NCBI GenBank assembly: GCA_018398815.1
Contig: CM031603.1
Span: forward strand, 457,119 to 521,118
Direction: 5' to 3'
DNA length: 64,000 bases
DNA from: Conus ventricosus
Taxonomy: Eukaryota; Mollusca; Gastropoda; Neogastropoda; Conidae
Shown here: piece by piece, positions 10,952-21,659 of the stretch
Position numbering within the stretch: position 1 is the first letter of the stretch
Layout of the letters: every line of letters begins with the position of its first letter
Position numbers and translations under genes: made by a program
The notes under the pieces: generated by a model
Told to the model about the DNA's origin: nothing
Seen by the model: only the letters and a program-made list of their open reading frames with translations
The model's database searches: none

Positions 10952-11243
10952 CTGACCCCACGCTGACCCCACGCTGACCGCTGTCACCTGTACCAACAGT
11001 GAAGGCCCTGGACCACCTGTTGACATGATAACCAGGGGGACTGTCACTGTGAATGTACTGCCCACACTGACCATGACTGACCGCTGTCACCTGGCACCAA
11101 CACTGAAGGCCTGGACCACCTGTTGACATGATAACCAGTGGGACTGTCACTGTGAGTGTTCTGCCCACACTGACCCCACGCTGACTGCTGTCACCTGGCA
11201 CCAACAGTGAAGGCTCGGACCACCTGTTGACATGACAGCCACA
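10952..11243. repeat. About 103-bp tandem repeat, 3 copies
   Basis: Three units, each with CTGACCGCTGTCACCTG, CCAACAGTGAAGGC, GGACCACCTGTTGACATGA and GGGACTGTCACTG. The third unit differs in AACCAG being replaced by CAGCCAC. Confidence 0.9.
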
Positions 11244-11442
11244 TGGACTGTCACTGGTCGGTAGAACTGACTCATCACCCAGACACGACACTCACTGAAC
11301 TCCTTCATCAGGCAGCCAAAGCCAAGACACTGACACCATGAATTCCAATCAATGTGAGAAACCTGCTGCCCTGAAAAAGTGTCTGTCACCATAATGGATC
11401 ACTGGTTTACAACAAAAAAGAAAATAAATAAAAAAGAAAAAA

Positions 11443-11494
<52 letters not shown>
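11443..11494. repeat. 52-nt poly-G run
   Basis: Uninterrupted G between A-rich flanks. The length is suspicious for a real genomic homopolymer and may be inflated by sequencing. The poly-Pro frame across it is an artefact. 11244-11442 to its left is single-copy with no gene seen. Confidence 0.9.
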
Positions 11495-11495
<1 letters not shown>

Positions 11496-11558
11496 GAAAG
11501 AAAAGAAAAGAAAAAAGAAAAAGGGAAATTTGCATTCGCAGAACCAAGCTAGGCACAT

Positions 11559-11815
11559 TTATTTCAAAAATAAAACATCATTTAAAAAATGACATCTTTT
11601 ATCGCCTGTTACCACACCTGGGTACAGGCCCGCTGCCCAAAGGGACCTCCAGGCGTCTCTGTCCTGGGCCCTTTTCTCCAGCTGGTTCCATGTCATCCCC
11701 ATGTCCTGATGTCTGCTTCCAGGTCCCTGCGCCAGGTGTTCCTTGGCCGACCTCTTTTTCCGTTTTCCTTGGGGTTCCATGTTAGGGCTTGTCTGGTGAT
11801 GTTACAATGCAGGCT
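11559..11815 (-). mobile_element. LINE ORF2 C-terminal tail (remnant)
   Basis: The minus strand encodes [15 protein letters not shown] in one frame (about 11735-11690) and, after a one-base shift, [16 protein letters not shown] with a short tail. This R-G-R-P...TWRR...W...L...A-x-DR-x-x-W layout is the typical extreme C-terminus of many animal APE-type LINE ORF2 proteins. AATAAA follows the frame (about 11570), consistent with a 3' end. The rest of the element is absent, so this is a heavily 5'-truncated dead copy. Confidence 0.65.
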
Positions 11816-12149
11816 TCTTGCAGCGTCTGCAGGATAGTGTGAGTAGAAGTGACTGTGATGTGTGCGTTGTCAAGAACAGGATAAGGATGACTGACTCTGG
11901 CACGTGTGTCAAGTCTGCAATGGGGCCTGTTGCTGAATTCTTCCGATGCAGGCCTTTCTTCTCTTACATCAGATCAAAGGCTGGGCTTTTGACCGGATCT
12001 AAGGCTAACACTTTCTGTATAACAAAGAAAAAAAAAACTACCGAACTTTTGATTAGAGTTAATGTAGGAGGACTTTCTACATCGAGCATGCAATTCCTCA
12101 GCAAGGAATACATTCTCGTTCACATCATGGGCAGATTCGGTTATAGACA
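11816..12149. other. Single-copy spacer, no gene seen
   Basis: A 116-codon open frame (11818-12168) has no recognisable domain. No splice-site pair or homology is evident. Confidence 0.4.
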
Positions 12150-12169
12150 ATTTCAGGGGTCTCTCTGAT

Positions 12170-12600
12170 GTTGGCAGATCCAGGGCTCTTTGTCAATCCA
12201 GGCTCCATGTCACAAACAGATCCAGGGCTCCATGTCAGATCCGGGGGTCTCACTTTTGCTAACAGGCCAGGAGCTCTCACTGCCGTTGACAGATCCAAAG
12301 CTCTATGTCACTGACAGATCCAGGCTTCTACATCATTGGCATATACAGGGCTCTCAACTTCACAGACGCATCCAGGGTTTCACTGCCATATACAGATCCA
12401 GAGCTCTGTGTCACTGACGATTCCATTGACAGATCCAAGGCTCGCACTGTTTCCTGACAGATTCATTGCTGATACATTCAGGGCTTTCCACAGTCACTGA
12501 TAGACTCAGGGCTGTCACATACACTGACAGATTCAGGATTCCATCTGTCACTGACAGGTGCAGGGATCTGAGTGTCACTGACATTTCCAGAGTGTCAGAG
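12170..12600. repeat. Irregular CAGATCCAGGGCTC repeat (copy A)
   Basis: Units of 24-32 bp with the core CTGACAGATCCAGGGCTC and variable spacers such as ATGTCA. The same core forms longer units at 19031-19350 (copy B) and 23581-23770 (copy C). Confidence 0.85.
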
Positions 12601-13464
12601 AGGCTGGCATGTCATCAGTGCACCCAGTGGCCCACTCATCCGCTGTGTCAGTCACACGATGAGGATGGGGCACAGAGGCTCATGCAGCCCGTGCCGCGCA
12701 GTGATGAGTCACGGGGGCTTCCCCCTGGCGCCTTCTGCACACTGCAACCCTGTGGTCCCCCCACTCCTGGCACCATGGAACCCGGGAGAGGGGGGGGGTG
12801 CAGACAGGGAAGAGTCAGCAGCTCTGGAATAATCGTGGTCGTGAAAAAATGCCAGCTATTCATCTTCAAAGAGCTTCCCCCCAATCATACACAACAGCCC
12901 CACTGGCTCCTTCAGCGATGCAACGGCGTTTGATAATAACCGTCATCAAAGGACATCATCAGAAAAAAAGGGGATGGTTTGTGTGCATCAAAAGTCAGAA
13001 CTATTATGGTTTGTGGTGCACTGTCTGGTAATGGCCGCCCTTTGTGTCTGAGGCTTCGCCTTGCTCTTCTCTTCTTTGCTTCTGGCTTTTATCCAAACTT
13101 CCTTTCTGTTTCCTTTCATTCTCCCGTCTTTTCAGAAATGTCCGTCATTCCCGCGTACTGTGAAAGCCCCCCTAACCCCCACCTCATCCCCTTCCCCTCC
13201 CCCAGGCGGTTCCCTGGCGGTCAATCATCTGCATTGAATTCCATCAGTCGCTGCCAGTCGCTGCCTTTGGGTTTCCTCGTCATGGATGGATGACACGGTC
13301 AGTGGGACAGGAGAGACAACTGTGCAGGAAGCAGTGATCACATTCTGTCCCTTCCACGTGAATAACATATGGGCATGTGTGCAGACTCGTGCTCCTAGAT
13401 ACGTCGCGGAGAGACAGAGAGAGAGAGAGAGAGAGGGGGGGGGGACGTCAAGAAACGATTTTTT

Positions 13465-13860
13465 TCATTACCAGGGTAATGAGAATAAGCAATATAAATG
13501 CTTTTTTTTCACCCAGCCCTAATGCGAAAGGAAAAAAACAAAAAAGATATCAAATCAAGGGAAATACATGTAAAAGGAACAGACAATGACAAGATCTTGC
13601 ACAATTCAATACAAATAACCTATCGTCCCACACCATTTTTTATTTGGAGACGAACAGGAGGAGCGAAGCTAAGTGGCTACATGTTCTTCTTGTCACTGCC
13701 CTAAATGTTGTTGTTCTTTCGCCCAAAAAAGACCCAAGAGGTCGAAATGCATTGTGTATAGTCCTGTGCTCTGTTTGTCTGTGTCCTTGGGGGTAACTAA
13801 CCCCCTCTCTTTCCAAATTTCGCTTCATTTTCCGCCCTCAGTCATTCCGTTTTGAAACTC
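13465..13860 (-). mobile_element. Retroelement tail remnants (copy A)
   Basis: Two pieces. First (13465-13535), on the minus strand, is GCATTTATATTGCTTATTCT with flanks resembling the 3' end at 56741-56835. Second (13700-13830), on the plus strand, resembles the PLE tail at 5840-5940: TTCGCCC..., GACCCAAGAGGTCGAAATGC and CTGTTTGTCTGTGTC. The hammerhead-like core has decayed here (13720-13755) though its helix II has perfect GACC/GGTC arms. Confidence 0.5.
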
Positions 13861-14379
13861 CACATCACTGACAAACAAATGGGGAGCGACACAGAGACAG
13901 AGGCAGACAAACAGACAGAGAATGAAGAGAGAGAAAAGAGAGGAGAGAGAGAAAAAGAGAAGAGAGAGAGACAGACAGACAGAGACAGAGAAAGACAAAA
14001 GAGACAGAGAGAAAGAGAAGTCCAGACAAAGAAAGAGAGAGACAGAAACAGAAAGAAGACTAGACATACAGAGACAGAGAGCGTGAGCATTCAACTAATG
14101 AAGGAACAAACCTCATTACGGCCTCATGAGCGCTATGGCTGTACAAGGCAAGTCAAGCTACTTTCCTCTGACCCCCCACTTCCCACGTCCACAAGCCTGA
14201 CAAGGAAACGGCCCAACGACATCCGGGCTTCTAATCCACACAATCTCTTTTATCTCTGCGCTCAATAACCGCCACTAATTCCGTTTGTCAGGGAAACAAT
14301 ATGGAGGAAGCAGAATGATTAGATTTTGGCCCTGACTATGCAGTTACGACAGCCATTTTGTCTGACGTGCGGCTACCAG

Positions 14380-14700
14380 AGTGCACCCCACAACACCCCC
14401 ACGATAGACAGAGGCGACAATTATAGACACACTAAAACCCCTCATAGACAGAGGAACAATGACAGATACACCACACCCCTCACTGCCTTCCCCTCATAGA
14501 CAGCGGAACAATAGCAACACACCACGGGCCCCTAAACCCCCTTCCTCTCCTCGACGGGGGAGATAATAACAGACACACCACACCCTCCCTCCCTTCCCGA
14601 AAATAGACAGGGGAGATAATACCTGGCACCTCGCACCCTTTGCTAGCTATCCTAACAGACAAGGAAAGCACTAACAGACACACACACCCCTCACCAGACA
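14380..14700. repeat. 53-bp array, copy A version (short, degenerate)
   Basis: Units contain CTCATAGACAGAGG, ACAATAACAGACACACC and ACACCCCTCA, with ragged length. It is the homologue of 21660-22110 and 25500-26455. Confidence 0.85.
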
Positions 14701-15247
14701 AAAGACACATCAGCGATATAAGGGGGGAAGGGGAGGGGGTAGGAAGTTAACGGTGACTGCGGCGAGGGCAGGCCAGACAATGGTGCTTCTGAGTGCAGGA
14801 CTGTCGTTTCCCCCTCCCCCCCCCCCCCCCCCCTCCTCTCCTATCCAATCAGGACAGCCGCCGCCCTAAACTCATAAAGTTAGGAAAACGGGCTTTGATA
14901 ATACGTCATCAAACAGATCGTCACCCGCGAAGAGAGGGGACAGAGGGGGATGTGGTGTGAAAAGGGGCAGAGCTATCACTGGATTGACGCCGCCCTGTGA
15001 TGTCTGTCTTGACGGCTCTCACCCACGCTGCCAATGCCTTCTCTCTGATGATGGCTTTGGGAGTGCTGTCCCCTTCTGGGTGTGGGTGGGTGTTGGGGGT
15101 GGGGAGGGTTTCTGATATTCTCCTCCTTGCTAAAGCCCCCCCCCCACCCCCCCCCCCCCCCCCCTCTCGTCCTCTTTGCAGCCAGGGGGAGTATCTTTGT
15201 ACTCCATCAGTGACTGCCCATGCCGGGGGCTTTGATGTCCCCCGTCA

Positions 15248-15840
15248 CGGCAGCATGGGAAAAGGTCAGTTTCTGTGGGGTGACTGGGGACACTGGCATA
15301 GAGGCTGGCAGCATGGCAAAAGGCCAGTTCTGTGGGGTGACTGGGGGCAACTGGCATAGAGGCTGGCAGCATGGCAAAAAGGCCAGTTCTGTGGGGTGAC
15401 TGGGGACACTGGCATAGAGGCTGGCAGCATGGCAAAAGGCCAGTTTGTGGGGTGACTGGGACACTGGCATAGAGGCTGGCCCGCAGGCAAAAGGCCAGTT
15501 TTTTTGGGTGACTGGGGACACGGCAAGAGGCTGGCGCATGGCAAAAGGCCAGTTCTGTGGGGGACTGGGGCCCACGGCATAGAGGCGGAAAGCAGGGGGC
15601 AAAACCATTTTTGGGGGTGACGGGACATTTGGCAAGAGACGGGCAGAAATGGAAAAAAGGCCATTTCGTGGGGTGACTGGGGAAAACGGCATAGGGGCGG
15701 GCCCACCCAGGCAAAAGGCCATTCGGGGGGTTCCCTGGGGCCACTGGCTTTGAGACTGGCAGAAAGGAAAAAGGGCCAGTTTTTTTTGGGGGGTAACTGA
15801 GGACACGGCATAGAGGCGGGAAAGTTTGGAAACACGCTGT
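15248..15840. repeat. 57-bp array, copy A version
   Basis: The unit contains GGCAGCATGGCAAAAGGCC, AGTTCTGTGGGGTGACTGGG and ACACTGGCATAGAGGCT. The first four units are clean. From about 15470 onward letters are lost or homopolymers grow (TTTTTTGGGTG, GCCCACCCAGG), which looks like poor consensus. Confidence 0.9.
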
Positions 15841-15973
15841 AAAACACCCCACACCCATACCCCAACGAACAGCGCGCGCGCAACGCACACACGCCCAAAT
15901 GTTCACACACATGCATGCAACATGTGCTCACGCACACACAACACACACACACACACACCAAAACAAAACCCCC

Positions 15974-16017
<44 letters not shown>

Positions 16018-16330
16018 GGAAAAAAACACGCATACATCATGCACAAACACACACTTTGGCAAACACTCTCTTTTTTCCTCTCTGTCTCTCTCGCTTCTCT
16101 TTTCCTCTCTTCCCCTGTCTCCTTCTCTCTTCTCTCCCCTCTCTCTCTCTCTCCCTCTCTCCTCTCCCTCTCTCCTCTCTCTCTCAGACACCTTCGCAAA
16201 AGAAACCCCCAGAAAACAAACCAAATACGGGCCCCAAAACACACATGCGCCCCAAACACAAAACACACCCCACATCACAACACACACACACACCCACAAA
16301 ACCCCCACACACAAAAACAAAACACATTGA
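15841..16330. repeat. (CA)n and (TC)n blocks
   Basis: CA-rich 15880-16016, pyrimidine-rich TCTC 16070-16185, then CA/A-rich to 16330. Part of the DNA found only in copy A of the composite unit. Its long frames on both strands are simple-repeat translations. Confidence 0.9.
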
Positions 16331-16437
16331 AGCCACAGAGTGATCATCATACATAGCTGCAACAGATTTCTACATGCCCTAGAGGCCAACGACTGTCCGG
16401 GGTGATGCCCAGCAAGCTGGGATGACAACCCGCTATG

Positions 16438-16500
16438 CACCAGTCCAGTGGTCAGCGTGCTGGTGTGGGGCTGGGAGTTCCAGGGTTCAAGTCTCTACAG
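16438..16500 (+). repeat. tRNA-like SINE head (candidate)
   Basis: CCAGTGGTCAGCGTGCTGG (16445-16463) resembles a tRNA A box and GGTTCAAGTC (16484-16493) a B box, about 35 bp apart. No clear body or tail was recognised, and the neighbouring 16500-16745 is otherwise unassigned. Confidence 0.35.
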
Positions 16501-16739
16501 AAACATTAAGGCATGAGGTGTGTCGGCCCCTGCTGGCTGCTGTCCAGATGGGAGTGTGAGGAATTACAGTGAGGTCACCGAGCCACAGAGCTGAGCATCA
16601 GCCACTTCATGGGCACGTCCTCTCACAGCGTTGCTGGAACTTCCTGACCAACACTGTGGTCAGCATGGAGTGCCGCTCTGTCCTGCTTCCTCAGACCAGC
16701 ATGGAGTTCCACTGCATCCCCTTCATCCTCCTCACCACC

Positions 16740-17258
16740 ACTGATCATCGTCATTGATTACATGAGTTCCACTGCATCCCCTTCATCCTCCTCACCCCCC
16801 CCCCCCCCCCCCCCCCTGATCATCGTCATTGATTACATGAGTTCCACTGTATCCCCTTCATCCTCCTCACCATCCCTGATCATCGTCATTGATTACATGA
16901 GTTCCACTGCATCCCCTTTATCCTCCTCACCCCCCCCCCCCCCCCCCCCCCCCCCCCGATCATCGTCATTGATTACATGAGTTCCAATGCATCCCCTTCA
17001 TCCTCCTCACCCCCCCCCCCCCCCCTGATCATCGTCATTGATTACATGAGTTCCAATGCATCCCCTTCATCCTCCTCACCCCCCCCCCCCCCCCCCCCGA
17101 TCATCGTCATTGATTACATGAGTTCCAATGCATCCCCTTCATCCTCCTCACCCCACCCCACCCCCCACCCACCCCTGATCATCGTCATTGATTACATGAG
17201 TTCCACTGCATCCCCTTCATCCTCCTCACCACCCCTGATCATCGTCATTGATTACAAA
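16740..17258. repeat. Minisatellite with variable poly-C, about 8 copies
   Basis: Each unit is a constant block (TGATCATCGTCATTGATTAC, ATGAGTTCCACTGCATCCCC, TTCATCCTCCTCACC) followed by a C run of very different length (from about 4 to over 20). The phase of the constant block lets an open frame continue, but it is a repeat translation. Confidence 0.93.
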
Positions 17259-17267
17259 CCAGGCTTC

Positions 17268-17530
17268 AGACTCCATGTCCCTTCAGGCCCTCGTCTTGTG
17301 GTGTCCTTCTGTCTCTTTCTTCTCCATGTCCCTTCAGGCCCTCGTCTTGTGGTGTCCTTCTGTCTCTGTCTCTCCATGTCCAGGTCTAAGGTGTTTTTGT
17401 GTCACTGTTATTCTTATTGAAAAGGTCAATGGTGGCTGTTCCTGGTTGCACATGGTGGCGCCCTCTAAAAGAAGCAAGAAAGAAAGAAAATAAAAGAAAG
17501 AAAAAGAAAGACAGAAAGAAAGAAAGGAGA
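17268..17530. repeat. 51-bp duplication then AAAGAAAG-rich tract
   Basis: CTCCATGTCCCTTCAGGCCC with CTCGTCTTGTGGTGTCC occurs twice (17271 and 17322), then unique sequence and an A/G-rich tract at 17470-17527. No gene seen. Confidence 0.8.
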
Positions 17531-17559
17531 ATCACACACGCTGGCTCAGCGGCTTAATG

Positions 17560-18700
17560 AATGTTGTCAAGTTTCTCGCACAAAGGCTGCCGTAAAAGGA
17601 TGACGTCAGGGATGTCAAAAGGCGTTGAAGCAATGACTTGAGCAGTGTAGTACTGTTAAAAAGGACGACGTCACAGATACCAGAACGCTTTAAAAATGAG
17701 GGCATGAGGAAGACGATGACTGTCCAGATGTCCAAGGGATACAGATAGGCTATTGAAGTGGATGTCGTCATGGACACAGAAAGACTGTTGAAAGGGATGA
17801 CGTCAGGGATACCTAAAGGCTGTTGAATGAGATGACTCAGAGATACAGGAAAGCTATTGGAAGGGATGACGTCAGGGATACAGAAGGACTGTTGAAATAC
17901 ATTACGTCAGGGATACAGGAAGGCTGTTGAAGGGATGACGTCAGGGATATCAGGAAGGCTGTCGAAAGGGATGACGTCAGGTATTCAGGAAGGCTGTTGA
18001 AATGGATGCAAAGGGATGCAGTAAGACTGCTGAAACGGATGACGTCAGGGATACAGGAAGGTTGTTGAAAGGGATGATGTCAGGGATTCAGGAAGGCTGT
18101 TGAAATGGATGCAAAAGGGATACAGTAAGACTGCTGAAAGGATGACGTCAGGGATACAGGAAGGCTGTTGAAAGGGATGATGTCAGGGATACAGGAAGGC
18201 TGTTGAAAGGGATGATGTCAGGGATTCAGGAAGGCTGTTGAAAGGGATGATGTCAGGGATACAGGAAGGCTGTTGAAAGGGATGATGTCAGGGATTCAGG
18301 AAGGCTGTTCAAAGGGATGACATCAGGGATTTAGGAAGGCTGTTGAAAGGGATGGGGTCAGGGATTCAGGAAGGCTGTTGAAAGGGATGATGTCAGGGAT
18401 TCAGGAAGGCTGTTGAAAGGGATGATGTCAGGGATACAGGAAGGCTGTTGAAAGGGATGACGTCAGGGATTCAGGAAGGCTGTTGAAAGGGATGACATCA
18501 GGGATACAGGAAGGCTGTTGAAAGGGATGACGTCAGAGATTCAGGAAGGCTGTTGAAAGGGATGACGTCAGGGATTCAGGAAGGCTGTTGAAAGGGATGA
18601 CGTCAGGGATTCAGGAAGGCTGTTGAAAGGGATGACGTCAGGGATTCAGGAAGGCTGTTCAAAAGGAAGAAGCAATAAAAGCAGAAAGGCTGTTGCAAAG
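17560..18700. repeat. 35-bp minisatellite with CRE octamer (copy A)
   Basis: About 30 units of GATGACGTCAGGGATTCAGG followed by AAGGCTGTTGAAAGG. At least ten units keep the perfect palindrome TGACGTCA, the consensus cAMP-response element bound by CREB/ATF proteins. Others carry TGATGTCA or TGACATCA. Units at the left end are more diverged. Whether any factor binds here is untested. Confidence 0.93.
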
Positions 18701-18850
18701 GATCACGTCAGAAGTGCAGAACGACTGATGACACGGCAGACATGAGGGACGCAGAACGATTGATGACACGGCAGACATGAGGGACGCACAACGACTGATG
18801 ACACGGCAGACATGAGGGACGCACAACGACTGATGACGGTAAGCAGCACA
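18700..18850. repeat. Second 35-bp array, 4 copies
   Basis: The unit GATGACACGGCAGACATGAG plus GGACGCACAACGACT has the same 35-bp period and the same GATGAC start as the array to its left. A shorter version exists in copy B at 23317-23357. Confidence 0.85.
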
Positions 18851-18969
18851 TGCAATTTGACAGAATGACCTACAGTCGTCGTCATTCTACTGACAGTGCA
18901 CAGTGTTGCAAGTAATGACGATTTACTTCCATAGCTAGACACAGACTGGAGAAGGGCGTGAGAACACAA

Positions 18970-18973
18970 GAAA

Positions 18974-19030
<57 letters not shown>
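18970..19030. repeat. (TC)n at composite-unit junction
   Basis: A pyrimidine tract separates copy A from copy B. Equivalent tracts end copy B (23500-23580) and copy C (27386-27427). Confidence 0.95.
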
Positions 19031-20159
19031 GTGACAGATCCAGGGCTCTATGCACTGACAGATCCAGATCTTTCACAATCACATACAGACCCAGGCTTTC
19101 AGTGCTATATGCAGATCCAGGGCCCTATGTCACTGACAGATCCAGATCTTTCACCATCACATACAGATGCAGGCTTTCAGTGCTATATGCAGATCCAGAG
19201 CTCTATGTCACTGACAGGTCCAGATCTTTCACCATCACATACGGATGCAGGCTTTCAGTGTTATATGCAGATCCAGGATTCTATGTCACTGACAGATTCA
19301 GGGTTCTATCCATTGCTGAAAAATGCAGGGTTCTGAGTGTCACTGACATGTCCCAGGGTGTCAGAGAGGCTGGCATGTCATCAGTGCACCCAGTGGGCCC
19401 ACTCATCGCTGGTGTCAGTCACACAATGAGGATGGGACACAGAGGCTCATGCAGCCTGTGCCGCACAGTGATGAGTCACGGGGGCTTCCCCCTGGCGCCT
19501 TCTGCACACTGCACCCTGTGCTCCCCCACTCCTGGCACCATGGAACCCGGGAGGGGGGGGGGGGTGCAGACAGGGAAGAGTCAGCAGCTCTGGAATATCG
19601 TGGTCGTGAAACATGCCAGCTATTCATCTTCAAAGAGCTTCCCCCATCATACACAACAGCCCCACTGGCTCCTTCAGTGATGCAACGGCGTTTGATAATA
19701 ACCGTCATCAAAGGGACATCATCAGAAAAAAAGGGGATGGTTTGTGTGCATCAAAAGTCAGAACTATTATGGGATGTGGTGCACTGTCTGGTAATGGCCG
19801 CCTTTGTGTCTGAGGCTTCGCCTTGCTCTTCTCTTCTTTGCTTCTGGCTTTTATCCAAACTTCCTTTCTGTTCCCTTTTTTTCTCTGTCTTTTCAGAAAT
19901 GTCCGTTATTCAGCGTACTGTGAAAGCCCCCCTACCCCCGCCTCATCCCTTCCCCTCCCCCAGGCGGTTCCCTGGCGGGTCAATCATCTGCATTGAATTC
20001 CAGTCAGTTACCGCCTTTAGGTTTCCTCGTCATGGATGGATGACACGGTCAGTGGGGACAGGGAGAGACAACTGTGCAGAGAAGCAGTGCTCACATTCTG
20101 TCCCTTCCACGTGAATATACATATGGGCATGTGTGCAGACTCGTGCTCTAGATACGTAA

Positions 20160-20166
20160 CGGAGAG

Positions 20167-20220
<54 letters not shown>
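20160..20220. repeat. (GA)n microsatellite
   Basis: About 60 bp of GAGA. The corresponding site in copy A (13416-13444) is half as long and ends in a G run. Confidence 0.95.
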
Positions 20221-20223
<3 letters not shown>

Positions 20224-20244
20224 GAGAAAGACGACAAGAAACGA

Positions 20245-20640
20245 TTTTTTTTCGTTACCAGGGTAATGAGATAAGCAATATAAATGCTTTTTTTTCACCA
20301 GCCCTAATGCGAAAGGAAAGAAAACAAATAAGATATCAAATCAAGGCAAATACATGTAAAAGGAACAGACAATGACAAGACCTTGCACAATTCAATACAA
20401 ATACATTTCTTTATTTGGAGACGAACAGGAGCGAAGCTAAGTGGCTACATGTTCTTGTTGTCACTGCCCTAAATGTTGTTGCTTTTTTCGCCCAAAAAGA
20501 CCCAAGAGGTCGAAATGCATTGTGTATAGTCCTGTGCTCTGTTTGTCTGTGTCCTTGGCGGTGACTGACCCCTCTCTTTCCAAATTTGCTTCATTTTCCG
20601 CCCTCAGTCACTCCCTTTTGAAACTCCACATCACTGACAA
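20245..20640 (-). mobile_element. Retroelement tail remnants (copy B)
   Basis: Same two pieces as 13465-13860, with the PLE-tail-like motif at 20489-20523 (GACCCAAGAGGTCGAAATGC). It adjoins the SINE insertion at 20647. The equivalent is absent from copy C. Confidence 0.5.
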
Positions 20641-20646
20641 ACAAAT

Positions 20647-21178
20647 AATAATAATAATAATAATGAATACTATATAGCGCCTATTCTTGGCTAGAGACCA
20701 AGCTCTAAGCGCTTTACAATCAACACTCGTTTACACAACGGGCTGTCTACCTGGGTAGTGCCGACTGAAGAGCTGCCAGCTGGCGCTTCATTCAGTTGTT
20801 TCCCGTGTCATCCATTCAGTATCGTTCAATATCGATCACTCATTTTCTTTACTTCCTTCATTCTTTCCATTTCTCACGCAGGGTGCATGCTATGTGTAAT
20901 GTGTCATCCATACCAACGGCCAAACTGGCCTACTCTTCCGAAAGTTGGTGATGGGATTTTACGTGTGTGCAAGATGTTATGCATGCGTTCACACACGGAA
21001 CCTCGGTTTATAGTCTCATTCGAAGGACTGTATGGGAAATGGAGTCAGAACCAATGTTAACTCCGAAGGAAAATCCCCCTGTACCGAAACGCCCCAGCGG
21101 AGGTTCGAACCCGCAACCCCAGGATCACCAAGATTACGAGTCAGGCGCTCTACCAACTGAGCTATTCCGGCCCCCCGG
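20647..21178 (-). mobile_element. tRNA-derived SINE, copy 2
   Basis: On the minus strand it has an A box TAGCTCAGTTGG (21153-21164), B box GGTTCGAACC (21102-21111), the same body as copy 1 and a 3' (ATT)n tail (20647-20664). Copy A of the composite unit has the uninterrupted empty site (ACAAACAAAT joined to GGGGAG, 13871-13886), so insertion came after the A/B duplication. The flanking duplication is short (AAT) and merges with the tail. Confidence 0.9.
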
Positions 21179-21659
21179 AATGGGGAGTGAAACGAGGCAG
21201 AGGCAGACAGACAGAGGAGGAGAGAGAGAGAGACAGACAAAGACAGACAAAGACAGAAAGAGAGAGACAGAGAGAGAGAGAGAAGTCCAGACAAAGAAAG
21301 AGAGAGACAGAAACAGAAAGAAGACCAGACATACAGAGACAGAGAGCGTGAGCATTCAACCAATGAAGGAACAAACCTCATTACGGCCTCATGAGCGCCA
21401 TGGCTGTACAAGGAATGGCAAGCTACCTTCTCTGACCATCCACTGCCCACGTCCACAAGCCTGACAAGGGAAACAGCCCAACGACATCCGGGCTTCTAAT
21501 CCACACAATCTCTTTTATCTCTGCGCTCAGTAACCGCCACTAATTCCGTTTGTCAGGGAAAAAATATGGAGGAAGCAGAATGATTGGATTGGTCTGACTG
21601 TGCAGTTGACGACAGCCATTTTGTCTGACGTGCGGCTACCAGAGTGCACCCCACAACAC

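Larger units (their letters stand above)
12150..19030. repeat. Triplicated composite unit, copy A
   Basis: Module order: GACAGATCCAGGGCTC array (12170-12600); spacer (12600-13470); retroelement tail remnants (13465-13860); GA-rich tract (13880-14085); spacer (14085-14380); 53-bp array (14380-14700); conserved spacer (14720-15245); 57-bp array (15248-15840); copy-specific insertion (15840-17530); 35-bp CRE array (17560-18700); conserved spacer (18700-18965); (TC)n (18976-19030). The same order recurs in copies B and C. The stretch 14860-15840 contains many homopolymer-type errors relative to copy B. No protein domain is seen in any module apart from the retroelement pieces. Confidence 0.9.

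Noticed and set aside
12572..13293. A host gene shared by composite copies A, B and C
   Set aside because: Short frames recur but are interrupted differently in each copy, with no recognisable domain or codon-level conservation.
16438..16500. A confident SINE call on the plus strand
   Set aside because: Only the two promoter-box-like words are present; no body or tail could be matched, so it is kept as a low-confidence candidate only.
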